Below the pieces are notes generated by a model. It was not told the origin of the DNA, searched no databases, and saw nothing but the letters and a program-made list of their open reading frames with translations. Below, piece after piece: positions 1 to 11,459 of a DNA stretch of 64,000 nucleotides (the first letter of the stretch is position 1; each line of letters starts with the position of its first letter). Origin of the DNA: Sambucus nigra (lineage: Eukaryota; Streptophyta; Magnoliopsida; Dipsacales; Adoxaceae); NCBI GenBank assembly GCA_949130495.1, contig OX422210.1:500503760-500567759 (forward strand), read 5' to 3'. The position numbers and the translations under genes are program-made.

Positions 1-1258
1 ATGTGGAAGTTGTCAGTATTATTCTGTAGAATTGGAACCTTCTTGGATGGATCCAATTAAGGATTACATTGAGAAAGGCATGTTACCATTAACGATAAGG
101 AAGCAAGGAAAATGAGATACATAGCAGCCAACTATATCCTGGAGAAAGGTGTTCTATGAAGAAGAGACTACACAGTCTCTTTACTTCATTGTGTATATCT
201 AACTGAAGTAAGTGATCTGATTTAAGGAGGTCTATGAAGGCTCGGGTGATGCCCATTCATTTAGAAGATCATTGGTATAAAAGATAGCCATACAAGGCTA
301 CTATTGGCCAACAATGAAAGTAAATTTTATTTCCTTTGCCAAGATGTGTGACGAGTGCCAAAGGTTTCCTGCTATTTACAGAAGACCACGGGCTTCCCTA
401 ACTCCTATTACTTCTCCCTGTCCCTTTGCTATTTGGGAAATAGACTTGGTTGAACCATTATCAACCACTAAAGGAAGGTTCAAGTATTTAGTTGTCACGA
501 TAGGTTACTTCAGCAAATGGGTGGAGGTTGAGCCCTTGATCGATATGCCCTATCAAAGAGTCTTTCAGTTCATATATAAGCAGATCATATGTTGCTATGG
601 AATGCCCTATGCTTTCGTTACTAATCATGGTACTCAGTTTGATAACGAAATATTTGAGAGATATTGCATCCGATCCAAGATTCAAAAACTACATTTAGCA
701 CTTGGACATCCACAATGCAATGGTCAAACAAAGATCACTAATAAAAATTTGCTCAATGGATTAAAGAAAATATTGGATGACGCAAAGGGGAATCGGATCA
801 CTGAGATGCACAACGTCCTTTGGGCTTACTGGATTATGCCAAGAACGGCAACATGAGAGACTCTGTACATGCTTGCTTTCGGCAGTGAGGCAGTGGTACC
901 AACTAAAATAGGTCTGCCGACTCACAAGGTGATAAATTTTGATTCCCTTAAGAGTTATCTAATGAGAGGACTATATCTGAACATGATTGAAGAAATTAGA
1001 GAGGATGTTGCAATTCAGATGACTGCCTATCAACAAAGGACTGCTAGGATCTATAACCAGAGAGTCAAGCCGACTAACTTGAAATAAGGATATCTTGTCC
1101 TTAAGAAAGTGATTCAGAAGAACAACAATTCGGAGCCTAACTGGCATGGTTCATATCGTATCTTAGCAGTTATCCGACCAGGAACATATTGCCTAGAAAC
1201 ACTAGAAAGAGAAGAGTTCAAGAATCCATGGAACGTTGGCCATCTCCTCAAATATTAA
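1..1258 (+). pseudogene. Ty3/gypsy integrase, catalytically dead remnant
   Basis: The longest open pieces are 314-856 and 869-1087. They align with the integrase at 55536-56642: the start of the core (WEIDLVEPLSTTKGRFKYLV), the middle (ending TQFDNEIFERY) and the C-terminal MLAFGSEAV block are clear. Of the DDE triad, the first Asp survives in EIDLVEP. The second Asp is Asn (VTNHGTQFDN against TDHETQFDN) and the Glu is Lys (NGQTKITN against NGQTEVTN), so it cannot be active. The N-terminal zinc-binding region before position 314 is scrambled, with only CDECQ left. The coding signal fades at about 1258, near CCATGGAACGTTGGCCATCT, which matches 56743-56764 in copy 2. Confidence 0.9.
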
Positions 1259-2040
1259 TAGTAATTTCGTTTTTGATGTAATATTTTATTCAATTTAATG
1301 AAATTGCGCATTTATCTCAATTATATTTTATTTTTCAGAGTATGATGTAATACCACCTTACTAAAAGGTTCTCTTTAATTTTAATTCAAACTTTTCCAAC
1401 TTCAGAAAAGTTATTATTCAATCTTTTCCAGCTATAAAAAAGTTTAGTTCGGAATTGTTTCTAATATAAACTTTTCCAACTTCTGAAAAGTTATTATTTA
1501 AAACTAGTTTGGAATTCTTTCTTATTCAAACTTTTCCAATTTCAGAAAGCTTATTATTCAAACTTTTCCAACTTCAGAAGAGTTATTATTTAAAACTTCA
1601 TGTATGATTTCGTCTTCAACAAATCAAGAATAAAAAGTAAGCAAAACTTCATGTAAGACTCAAACTCAAACACAAGAGGTTTTGCTTGACTATGTTAAAA
1701 TACAGGGATAACTATACATTCATAATACACTTGGTCGCCACTGATAACTAATGCTATAACTTAGTTCAACAAAACTATTTACCATTTTATCTAAGAGCAT
1801 TAGTCGAATATGAGGCATTACAAATAAATTTCGCCTTGAATCAAGCATTTGACATTTAAGCAGATTACTTAATTAGCAAGTTGATTAATTAATCATACTG
1901 CAGGTTACCTAGTCGACAAGTTAATTAAAATTAATCTCAAAGTTTAAATAAAATATAAATATATCACAAGCATACTTATTGAAAAATAAGTCCATTTTAT
2001 TCAAAACACTTGTTATTGCAATCAAAAAAGAAATAAAGTA
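1259..2040. repeat. Spacer with imperfect tandem repeat (about 1375-1605)
   Basis: This AT-rich spacer between the sense integrase and the opposite-strand genes holds at least four imperfect copies of a unit built around AACTTTTCCAACTTCAGAAA followed by GTTATTATT, spaced roughly 60-75 bp apart. No ORF is supported. The Tat copy at right has tandem repeats in the same place (56905-57360) but with a different unit. The Retand family is known for amplified tandem repeats near its 3' end. From 1605 to 2040 I see only AT-rich filler. Confidence 0.75.
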
Positions 2041-2044
2041 CAAA

Positions 2045-3185
2045 GTTTATCCTACTGGACGCTTTCCTTTGGCTTTGCTCATCCCAGCAGGAGGCTCATC
2101 AAAGGTGCTCGGCAGAGTGGTGGATCTAAAATCCCTTAGTCTGGAGCATCTGCTGCTGCTCGGACAATTTAGTAAATTTTTGGAGCGAACATAGTCATTT
2201 TATCCTTTCAGGCCATAGTCCCCAATATGCTTTTTGATTAAGCTCTGAATAATGGCATCAGGAGAAATCCAATTAATGTTAATTGAGAAAGGAGGATCGT
2301 GATATTCCAACATTCCTGGGTCATACCAATGCCGTAGTTCATTGCCTTTAAAAATCTTAGCAGACCAAGCAGGTTCAATTAACCCTACTTATATCCCTCA
2401 TTCCTATCCCGCTCCACGTGCTTATCTAAGTAAGTCAGGGCTTCATCGTACTCGTCCATCCAAACATCTTTGTGTTGCTAATGGAAGTGGAAAGTAAGTC
2501 GGTCCACCTTATATTGAAGTTTTCTAATGGCATTGTCCTTCTCCTGGAGCATTGCAGCTTGGTCGGCCAAGGTTTTCTTGATTCTCTCTTCATCAATGAT
2601 TATCTGAACAACTATACTCTGCTTAGAAGATTGGCCAAACTTAGTTTTCTTCTTCTGCAAGGCCTTTACCTCTTCCAATAACATGGCATTCCCAGTCTCC
2701 AAAAATGATACCCCCTCATCTAGACCAATGTTGGTAGATCTCTTCAAGATGCCAAGCTCATTCCTCAGAACATTATATTCCTTTTTCCAAAAGGGAAGCA
2801 ATTGATCTAGCACTATAGCTCTTAGTTCAATGTCGGTTCCTTCTTTTTCATTACAGAAGTAATATCTTGTTGTTTCTTATCAAAACCTCAACCTTCACAT
2901 AAGGCCTGGTACTTAGCCTCATATTCATAATGAAGTAATTCCTTGGAGAGTTTATGCTCTTCTTTCATTTGCTCAATTATTTCATAATAACAAACATTAG
3001 TCACTACCGCTCTGTCTAAAAGGAAATGAAGATGAATATAAGACTCCTTCACTTGGTTGGAGACATATGGGTTGAGCAACCTCACTAGATCTTCCTCAGT
3101 CAATGGGACATGGTCATCCTCAAGAAGATTTTTGCATCGCCTGAGTAGGTCGGATTCATCAGAGACTATTATTTTCTTCCTAGCA
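2045..3185 (-). pseudogene. Opposite-strand Tat gene B remnant (coiled-coil protein)
   Basis: Read on the minus strand, open pieces 3103-2888 and 2813-2478 align with the gene at 58818-57592. Shared landmarks are LLDRAV.TNV.YY..IE near the N-terminus, DEG.SFLE..NA.L..E in the coiled-coil section, and a C-terminal Y.EAL.YLD...RNEGYK block around 2360-2440. The coding ends near PPAG, followed by a stop at about 2050. Multiple stops and frameshifts break it. The function is unknown. Homology between two independent insertions shows the gene is a standing part of this Tat family rather than a chance ORF. Confidence 0.7.
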
Positions 3186-3365
3186 TCAAATTAAAAATTT
3201 ACAAGCATGAGTTTATGGAGTCGAGGAGGAAAATAAATAGTATAAACAGTATAAAGGACAACAAGTAATAAGAAATCAACATCACATGAAGTTATAAGCA
3301 AATAGGTAAAAATATATCTTTCCATTGATCATTCCATTGTTACATAGTCAGTTAAATTGCAAAAG

Positions 3366-3400
3366 ACGAAGAAGAAGAAGAAGAAGAAGAAGAAGAAGAA
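3366..3400 (+). repeat. (GAA)n microsatellite
   Basis: A run of about eleven GAA/AGA triplets lies in the gap between the two opposite-strand gene remnants, where the younger copy has an intergenic stretch at 58819-59005. Confidence 0.9.
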
Positions 3401-3439
3401 ATGGGAAATACATAAAGAAAAAAGCATAAAATAACTAGC

Positions 3440-5438
3440 TAAAAGGATTTAAACCTTCTCCTGCTCATTGGCTTTGTCCTTGTCAGCAGTAGGCAACTCG
3501 ACATGATCATTAGGCATTATAGAAGATTCCCTAGAACCTTTCTCGTTATCAAAGTCTTCATTCAGGTTGGGAGGAGTTTTTGGGTCATGTCTCTAGAAAA
3601 GTTCAGAGTCTGTCCGAATGCCGACCTCATTCAAAGCTTCACACCAACCTTCTTTGAAGGAATGATTCCTGGCATATTCTATCTGGATGGCTGTGACAGC
3701 AAAGGCTTTCTCCCATCCCTTGTTTTTAGCCTCTTTCTTGTCTTTCTTTCCCTTGGCCATAAGAGCAGAGTTATTAGCAGTCAGGCCAACAACCTTATCT
3801 TCAGCAGCATTTTCCTGACGCTCAGCTTCAATAATTGTCAACTTGGTCGGGGTAAACTCATTAATAGCAGTCTTTCGTGCCTCTTTTACTGCTTTGAACT
3901 GGTCATCGGTAGTCTTAATCTTGTCCTAATAGGATTATTTTTATTTTTCTAGGGTTGCACTAGATGCTTGTAAGGATTTTTGTAAACCCTCAATAGCTTT
4001 CTCAACATCAGCCGAGGAAGAGGACCTTATTTGGTCATCCTTCTCCATCATCTGATTAAAGTTGACCAAGAAAATGAATATGTAATTAAAGGAAAGACAT
4101 TAAAAATTAGTGCGTACTAACAAAAAGATTAAGAATTTACCAAGGACAAAGTGTGAGCAGCCCTCTCAGTTAATCGGGCTTTAGTCATGGGGGATGAAGC
4201 CGACCTATTTGTCAACAAATTTCCTACTTTTATTAACTCCCTAGCTAACCTAGGGTTGATTTCCACTTAAGCATTCTCAATTCTTACTTGCTCGACATCA
4301 AACTTCTTGGCAAACTCATTAGATTTGGCCAACTCAGTGGACTGTTTGACTTAATCTTTATGGACACGCAAACCTTTTTTTAACATCTTGAAATGAGGTT
4401 CATTAGTTCGGGCCTCCTCAGTGTTAAGAACCTGAGGTCTCTTCTCAATGACTTGAGACTTCTTGTCAGCAGGAACGATTTTTTTAGCAACAGCAGGAGG
4501 AGACTTGGTCAGCAAGTTTGGAATTTTCGTTTTCACTATATCGCTGGAAGGAGATATGGGGATGGCGATGATATCAAGGGACTTAAATGATAAAAAGGTT
4601 CCCCCTTGAATAAACTCAACTCCAGCTGATTCTACAGCTGAAGAAGTGGGTACACATTCCTCATCTAGGTTGACAGTAAGCATAGGCAATGTAAGTGGTG
4701 GTCGAGAAACAAAAGAAGTAATTGAACTCTTGAACTCTAACAATACAGAAGCAGTTTTGGGTTGTTCTTCTCTAACCCTTAGATTGATACCCCATAAATA
4801 TTTGAGGTCTCACCCTCCTTAGGGCACTTCTACTTACTTTCCCATGTAACAAAAACGAAACAATAAAACTTAGTCAGAAAATCTGTGAATGATACTAAAT
4901 AGAAGAAATTTAAGAATAAAGTCATAATCTATGTCACTCCCTTCTTGGAGGCACCTGGGACCAGTGTAGGATACCCCTCAGGAAGGAGGCATATTACCAA
5001 TTCTTAACAGCAACACTATAATCCTAATAGTCCTTATTGGAATCTGGAAGATTAACTATTAAAGCCCTATTGTCTTTCCTAGTCTTCAAATAATATATAC
5101 TATCTCCAATGGTTCCCCACTTATAGCAGAACATCAACTCAGGGATTCCAATTTGAGTCCCACATATCTCATTCAACCTACTTACTCCATTCACCACGCT
5201 CCATGTGTTTGGAGCTATTCTAGCTGGAATAACATCGAAATATTGACAAAACTGAAGAAAAAGTGAAGTTGGGGGAAAGGTAATACCACACTCAGCAATA
5301 AAAAGAGTGGAAATCCAATGACCCTTTGCTAAAGAATATACGTTCACAGGACCGTGACCAATTTCTTGACCTACCTAACTAGGAATTCTCCTTTTCTTTG
5401 AATTCCCCTAAAGAATTATCATCAATGATATAAACCAT
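3440..5438 (-). pseudogene. Opposite-strand Tat gene A remnant
   Basis: The minus-strand start codon (complement of 5436-5438) begins MVY, as in the copy at 61193. Exon-1-like sequence (5347-5024) contains AKGHW..TLF.AEC...FPP, ARIAPNTW..VNGV.RLN and a V.LPD.N.DY ending, matching 61080-60700. A Ser/Pro-rich middle (4743-4351) and a C-terminal piece (3841-3593) with GWEKAFA and FKEGWCEALNEV match 60526-59867 and 59818-59006. The N-terminal part resembles plant proteins annotated as 'putative gypsy type transposon', an assignment from memory that needs a profile search. Stops and frameshifts make it a pseudogene. Confidence 0.72.
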
Positions 5439-5630
5439 GATTGAAACAAAGGAAAAATAGAGAAAATATGGAAAAGATAGCTTACATAGATCTAAAGGTA
5501 ATAACATGAATCGAAAAACAACGGTGGCTAGAAAGCAGTAAAATATCAAAGAAGAAAAGCTTGAAAATGAAAAAAAACTTCTAAATAAAATACCGAAGAT
5601 TTAAGGTAAAGATGGAAGGAAATTTCCATC

Positions 5631-5640
5631 TATTTATAGG
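5631..5640 (-). promoter_or_regulatory. TATA box for opposite-strand gene A
   Basis: On the minus strand this reads CCTATAAATA, about 190 bp upstream of the MVY start codon. The younger Tat copy has a related TATTTAAG about 165 bp upstream of the same start. This suggests the antisense gene has its own promoter inside the element. Confidence 0.55.
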
Positions 5641-5915
5641 TTTCCTTGAGAATAGGGACAAAATGATTAACTGCACAAACGATTGAACTACCGTCGGCTA
5701 CACGCTTCTCAAAGATTAAAAAGACCAACGTACCCTTTAGCGGTTTGGAAAAATTTGAATTATTTATTATTTCATTATCAACAGTGCTAGTAAAAAAAAT
5801 TTACAAGTCCGTGAGGTTAGTTGCTAACCATCGCTCAGACATTGCACCGAGCAACATTTTGAACAAACACTCCATACTTTCGATCAATCATCAACCATGG
5901 AGCAATGAGGGATTT

Positions 5916-6394
5916 TGTTGTATGTAAAAATTACTCTCCTTCGTGGACCAATGAACAATAGACGTTTGCCATCCTATGTGTCTTAATCGGCATCAGAGGT
6001 ACCTAGTCGGCTAAAATACCGATCAACTCCCAAAATTTGAACCATCGGGAATAACCAAAGTTACTTAAATGGAAGGGCGATCAACATTGAATGTCAAGAG
6101 TCTTATTTATTGTATACCGATGTAAATGCCTAGAGATATAAAGGCATTCCATTTATAGGGTTTTGGACCATGATTAATATATAATATCCCTTAGCTCAAA
6201 GGGAGGAGGGAACCAATCTCAAGCACACCATACTGAGTTATTATAAACACCAATAATTACACGACCAGTGGACGTAGGATTTTTACAGCTGAACCATTTT
6301 AAAACTTTGTGCCTTTTGTGTGTTTTCTTAGATTACTTTTGTTTATTTATCTGTGTTTACAAAATTGGACCCACTCCATTTTTAGACATCAACA
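5916..6394 (+). repeat. 3' LTR of Tat copy 1
   Basis: It starts TGTTGTATG after a short purine-rich stretch (GAGCAATGAGGGA) and ends ACATCAACA, the same terminus as the LTRs at 50823 and 62207. The distal half keeps CAGTGGACGTAGGATTTTTAC, then a block ending TGAACCATTTTAAAACTT, both recognisable in the other Tat LTRs. At 479 bp it is shorter than 605/587 bp and lacks the CGAGGAAC array. The target duplication cannot be tested because the 5' end is outside the window. Confidence 0.7.
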
Positions 6395-6658
6395 TTCACT
6401 ACTATAATAGCCTTTATCTCTTTATCCATTGATGTGCTCTTATTTGCAGGATATTTTGATACTTTATCCCTTTGTCTTTTCAGGATAAAAAGGGGGTGAG
6501 AGTTTGTGGACATAGGGGAGTTTTTATCTTTTATCTATATTTTTTCCTCCTATACGTCACAGCTATTGTTGTTTCGTGTGTGTAGGTTTTTGCCTCCATA
6601 GCTTCATCATAAGCTACACAATAGAACTTTAATGTTGAATAGTTGTTAGGTGTTTTAT
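6395..6658. other. Unassigned flank between Tat LTR and CACTA element
   Basis: No ORF is supported. A purine tract (AGGATAAAAAGGGGGTGAG at about 6482) looks like the polypurine tract of an LTR element, possibly copia-type. The sequence resumes after the CACTA element at 22211. The original locus was therefore probably an older retroelement split by the CACTA insertion. The family is not identified. Confidence 0.4.
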
Positions 6659-7030
6659 CACTACAAAATAAGTAACTTTTGAGACTGTGGCCTAACAATC
6701 CCAAAAGATGGTTTATCCGTCTCAAATACTTTTTGGAACTCTATTTGGGAGGACTAGAGGGGGGTCTTTTTGATAGGGGGTATAAATACTTTTTGTGATG
6801 GCATAACTGGCTCAAAATAATTTTTTAAGACGGGAACAGATTCCTCTCAAAAGCTCACCATTTTATATAACCCTTTTGAGACGACAAGAGATTTGTCCCA
6901 AAAGTGTGCTTTTGAGACAAGAATTAATTTGTCTAAAAAATTTACTATTTTAGAAGATCTTTTTGAGACGGCAACATAGCCGTCTTTAATATATTTTTGG
7001 AACACTTTTAACCATCCTAAACGAGGTGAA
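6659..7030. repeat. Left CACTA terminus and subterminal repeats
   Basis: After the terminal inverted repeat, the motif TTTTGAGAC with its variants and complements occurs about eight times within 370 bp, for example near 6676, 6716, 6878, 6910 and 6961. Two sites form short inverted pairs (TTTTGAGACGGCAACATAGC followed by CGTC). In En/Spm elements, repeated subterminal motifs bind the element's own DNA-binding protein. Confidence 0.8.
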
Positions 7031-7099
7031 GGGATCTTCAAATTTTTGCACCAATATATTGGGGACAATAAAATATATCGTTAAAGTTTAATATAGAAT

Positions 7100-8491
7100 T
7101 GAATTACATCTGAGACAACACAACACAACACAACACAACGAATAATCATAAAATGTAATACATAAGGTGATTTTCAACCAAAACAACAAAACAACAAATC
7201 ATTTTTGTTCAACAATAGTTAGAGTTCTTACAAACATCGACAAATATTCATCAAAACAAAAATGATAACACTAAGTCCAAATATTCGACCTGACCGCAAA
7301 ATACATTAATTTTTTATATTCCAAAATACGAAATGCTTTTATCAAAGTAATTTCGCAATTTTAAAGTGTACGACCTCCAAAATCATTCATTATCATTGCG
7401 AGTTCTACAAAAAATGCACCTGCAAAAAAAAATTAGTGTCAATTATATCAAAATTAATATCCCACTCATTAACAATACAATATGCAATGAATCAATATAA
7501 TATATTCTCATCACAAACAATATAAATTTTAAACTCTGATATCTTTTTAATAAATATTTAACTACTATTATTTTTTTTTTAAATTGACAGAATCCCCTTT
7601 GTTTATTCATGAAAGCCACGGGTAGCTAGACTATTTTAAACATTAAAATTGAATACTATATACCAACCAATAGCAAAATTTGCACCACTACCATAACAAA
7701 CTCTCACCACCACCATATTACTTTTTCACCACTACCATTGCAAATTTAACTTTAAAAGATAGAATTTTCCACCGACGACTAAACAACTACGACAAACCTA
7801 CAATAACACACAACTACTATTTAAAAAAAAAAGCAGAATCTCATTTGTTTATTCATGAATACTAACTTATTTATAGGTTATAATTAATCCAAACATCTCA
7901 GCAATCAATTGCAAAACACAGTAACATGTAACTTTATAATGGAGAATTTTCAATTTTAAATAGTATGAGCTACATCAATCTCATAATAATAAATATGTAT
8001 TATTACCTAGTTGGTACGAGTCGTTGAGATTCTGGAAGCATGGTGTGGGACAATACTAAAAAATAAAATTTGCATTTCACTTCTCATATCAGTTTGCATA
8101 TGTAGTAGGGCTTGTTGGTTGCTAATTTTTAATTATTCGAGCTCCTATCGATGTCGAGTATCTCGATCTTCAATGTCTTGCTGATGTCGAACATCGTGCT
8201 CATCAATGTCTTTCAAGCATTGCCTATCAAATAAACATATGTAAAAATTAATGAATCTAACCATTAAATATAGTTTGATGACCAATGGTAGTTTTAGTTG
8301 GTATGCATACCACTCTATTTCATTTTAGAGATAGATCGTTTACAAATTTATCAAAACAAAAGAAAACTTTGCGGTATTTCACAAATTTAGGATTTACACA
8401 TTTTCTGCAAAACATTTTTAGTAAACTTTAGTTTTGAAGTGAATTTAAGGTAAACCGATAGAGTAAATAAATTTAGGACATGGTGAATTAC
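7100..8491 (-). other. CACTA internal region, possible decayed TNPA-like tail (8040-8225)
   Basis: This is mostly AT-rich non-coding sequence, with a short ACACA repeat at 7111-7139. On the minus strand at about 8225-8040 a frame interrupted by two stops reads as a charged, helix-like segment (DIDEHDVRHQQDIEDRDTRH, then a Met/Gln-rich stretch). Such tails occur in CACTA accessory proteins, but the match is by eye and weak. Nothing else is recognised here. Confidence 0.3.
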
Positions 8492-9388
8492 CTGATGATG
8501 TTAATGCATGGTGCCCACCGGTTGTAAGTGCACAAATTCTTACTCCACGTGCAATGCCACCAAACACGACAATGCTGAGATAGGTTCATCGCCAAATGAT
8601 GAGATTTCAACTGCTATTTTTGCAGATGTCAATCATCTTCGCTTTGTAGTTTCCTCCATGCCTGCTCTGTTGTTCATAGCAGAGGTTGTTCCACCACCAG
8701 ATCTTAATCCCTAGGAATGATGGCGTACTGTAGTATATATAAATCATCAACATTTAGTTTGTAAAACTAAAGCTTTCATTGTCAACACAAAGAGGCCAAG
8801 TGAACATTACCTTGTTCTGTCAACAATGACATTTTTCTCTCAAGTACATCCATTTCTTGACATGACCCCGTGGATGGTTCCCCAAAGACCTTCCAAGAGG
8901 GAACACACTCTTTCCACCCCCATGTGTAAACTTCTCCAGTCTCTGTATTTGAGAATTGAATCTTACTTGGTCCAACACTCTATTAGTGAGAAGATAGACG
9001 TTGTGTAATAAATAGCGCTATACATGAAATCAATTATATAAGACCTATGTCATATCAATTTATGCACACTGCCTCTGCAAGTTTCATGTCCATCTTTTAA
9101 AAAATATAAATTGAAAAAAATAAGTTCCCTCAACTTGGATTTTTTTCAATCTTTGACTCAATAACGTGATAACTTTAACATAGAGGCAACTAAATACAAA
9201 AAACTCATCATTTGACGTCTTATATTTTTCTCCATTTTCGAAGCCACTCCATTTTAGGGTCAATAAATACACTCTACATCATCTCTAAAAGGAAATCAAC
9301 ATTACCTGTAGTTGAAACACAATGTGCCCAACCTGTGCAGCCTCACTATTGAAGCTTCGGTGGGAAGAGCAAAAGGCTCTGGAATTTC
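8492..9388 (-). pseudogene. Captured RCC1-repeat gene fragment, three exons
   Basis: On the minus strand I read exon 9388-9306 (IPEPFALPTEASIV, then GWAHCVS after a frameshift), exon 8942-8811 (TGEVYTWGWKECVPSWKVFG, ending at donor CAAG|GTAATG) and exon 8713-8492 (EETTKRR, GDEP.SALSCLV, then GGHHAL, ending CATCAG|GTAATT). The first junction is clean: exon one ends in G and exon two starts AG, giving one codon and running into TGEVYTW. RCC1 repeats form beta-propellers in chromatin- and signalling-related proteins, and this block resembles plant RCC1-family members with a KECVPSGKVFG motif. Stops and two frameshifts make it non-functional. Retained introns show capture from genomic DNA. Confidence 0.8.
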
Positions 9389-9961
9389 CTTAAAAAATGC
9401 AGCATAGAAAACACGGGTTAAATGAAAATAAAAGAAACAATATTAATTTCTTTTTCAAGTGAAATTTACCCCATACATAACTAAATAACTATTTGATGAG
9501 AGTAACCTGTAAGGAATCAAACAAATATATAAAGTATTTTCAATTGCGATTAGAACTCAACTCTCGTTTTGGATATTTGCTTTAAACTGTGCTATCTTCT
9601 GGCCTTAGCCCAACTGATCTACCACTTTATAATCAGATGAGAGAATTGTCGAAGGCATGAACTGAGTTTGAACCTTAAACACGGGGAACTTATGGGATCC
9701 TATAACATGTGTAGTACCTTGCTGCTTTAAATTATAATTCTAGAAGAAAACAAGGAACTTATAACATGTTTGAGCAAGACTTGTAATGGTGGCCTTTAAA
9801 AAAGCAAGCAAGTTTTCAGCATCGTGCCTATATTCCTAATTTTCCAATTTATTCCATTTATTCTTCTTTACAAGATAAGTAATAATGCTACCTTAAAAAA
9901 CTCAAAAGGCTTTAGGAATTGAAGAGCTTCTGCGGTCCTATAACATTCACAAACTAAAGCT
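9389..9961. other. Gap between captured gene fragments
   Basis: I see no convincing coding or structural signal. Part may be intron or UTR of the captured genes, since both flanking fragments are on the minus strand. Confidence 0.4.
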
Positions 9962-10266
9962 TTATATGAGGAATGCTGCTACGCATCCAAGCAACGCACC
10001 TACAACAACCTGAAGTGGAGTGTGATCGAGTGAATCTCGTAGAGGTCAAAGACTAGAGACAGGGTGTTTAGGAGGCAACTCACACACGATTTGATTCAGT
10101 GATTCAACTTGGCGACCAGCATGAAGTTGAATGCCAGTAGCACCATACATTATGAAGCAAGCCAGAACTATAGCTATGGCGAACAATGATCCTCCAGTTC
10201 CTTCTTGTAGACCGATTGTCAGTGCAAGCGCTGTAACAGTTGCTGAATGTGAAGATGGCATTCCAC
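9962..10266 (-). pseudogene. Captured DUF212 gene fragment (acid phosphatase/haloperoxidase-related), last exon
   Basis: The minus strand has an intron acceptor (CCTATGCGCAG) directly before GTGGAATGCCATCTTC. The exon reads GMPSSHSATVTALA, GLQEGTGGSLFAIAIVLA, LHAGRQVESLNQIVCE, and finally HTPLQVVVGALLGCVAAFLI with a stop at 9962. These are hallmarks of the plant DUF212 family. One in-frame TGA at 10046-10048 interrupts it after HPVSSL, where family members carry Arg. The exon is otherwise well kept. The retained splice acceptor shows capture from genomic DNA. Upstream exons were not found. Confidence 0.85.
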
Positions 10267-11459
10267 CTGCGCATAGGAAACAATATTAATTAACAAAGCA
10301 ACGAAAGAGAGTATCATGTCCTATTGCAGTAACCAATGCTTCCTTGATGTCACATAGCTTTGACCAAGATTATCTGTTGAGCCCCACATAATGAGTGCCC
10401 CAGACTCTATGTTTAGAATAAAAATGAAAAAATAAAACATGTACGAGTCATAGACATAATTATGCAAGTAACATTTGTAAACGTAATTTTACATTTAAGA
10501 GTAGTGATTCTCCCAGTACACCAAATCCACATTATATGATAGAATTAGGCATTGAGTGAATTATATTACTCAATCTATAAAAGGGTAGCATATTGAAATC
10601 ACCCTTTTGAAAATTTAAAGCAAACTAACACACTGATAAACCTCAACGTAAAAGTAGGTATTTGTATTCAAAAGCGATGCCTAGCATAATATTCAAACTA
10701 AACAATTAAAAGCGATGACTATAAGGGGATGAACTAAACAATTAAAAAATGTTTTGCCAAACTTTGGTTTTCGATTTATAAGAATTTCAGTACTCTAAAG
10801 TATATAATTTGAAAACAGTATTAAAAATGTGTTCAATTTTTACCTCAAAATTTCTAAGCCATAATTCGAAGAATTGAATCAAGAAAATCCCGAATGGAAT
10901 TTACACCAAAATTTATACAAGCCGACATGAACATGTGAGGCGCTTTCAAGACCAGTCTTGAAAGAATTACTTCGCGAGGGGAGGTTTGTGGAAATTTGCA
11001 AATAAGTTCTCTATCGTCTAAAGAAATCAATTAACTACAAATTATGATCCTAAAATTTTCTTTGCTCCCAAACTTCACTGTCAATTTTGATGAGAAAATG
11101 AGATAACACTTATTTTTAAACGGGGATTATCATTCGCAGTTTTACACTACAATAGGGAAATTTTTTAACTAGACTGAGAAAGACATTCTTGTCCTTATGT
11201 CATAACCCTCATTTTGTGTTCATATTGTGGGATTCTATGGAGTAGTAAACACACATGATTTAAATGAGGCCTCAAATGTGATTTTTATTCTTAATATCTT
11301 GTTTTTTAACCGAGTATGGCGAGAATTGGGAGTCAATTTACGAGTTACTGCTGATTTTTATGGAATATTCCATCACTTAAGCAGCAAAAGAGACTTCTGA
11401 AGTTAAAATCTGAATAATAGTAGGTTTATCAATCCTCTAAGAGTAAAGAATCCACATAT
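10267..11459. other. CACTA internal, nothing recognised
   Basis: This is AT-rich, with no supported ORF. It may hold intron sequence of the DUF212 fragment next to 10267 and unrelated filler. I see no repeat structure. Confidence 0.4.

Larger units (their letters stand above)
1..6394 (+). mobile_element. Tat-lineage Ty3/gypsy retrotransposon, 3' half, decayed (copy 1)
   Basis: The order seen is integrase, tandem-repeat spacer, two genes on the opposite strand, and a 3' LTR. It matches the better-preserved Tat element at 50219-62207 segment by segment, including the integrase, the antisense coiled-coil ORFs and the LTR end ACATCAACA. Opposite-strand ORFs between integrase and the 3' LTR are known from Tat-lineage elements such as Retand and Grande. 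The 5' LTR, gag, protease and RT lie off the left edge. Stops and frameshifts throughout show it is old and inactive. The CACTA element starts 265 bp after its LTR. Confidence 0.85.

Noticed and set aside
3503..3952. 149-residue plus-strand ORF
   Set aside because: It is the complement of decayed antisense gene A, whose frame matches the second copy.
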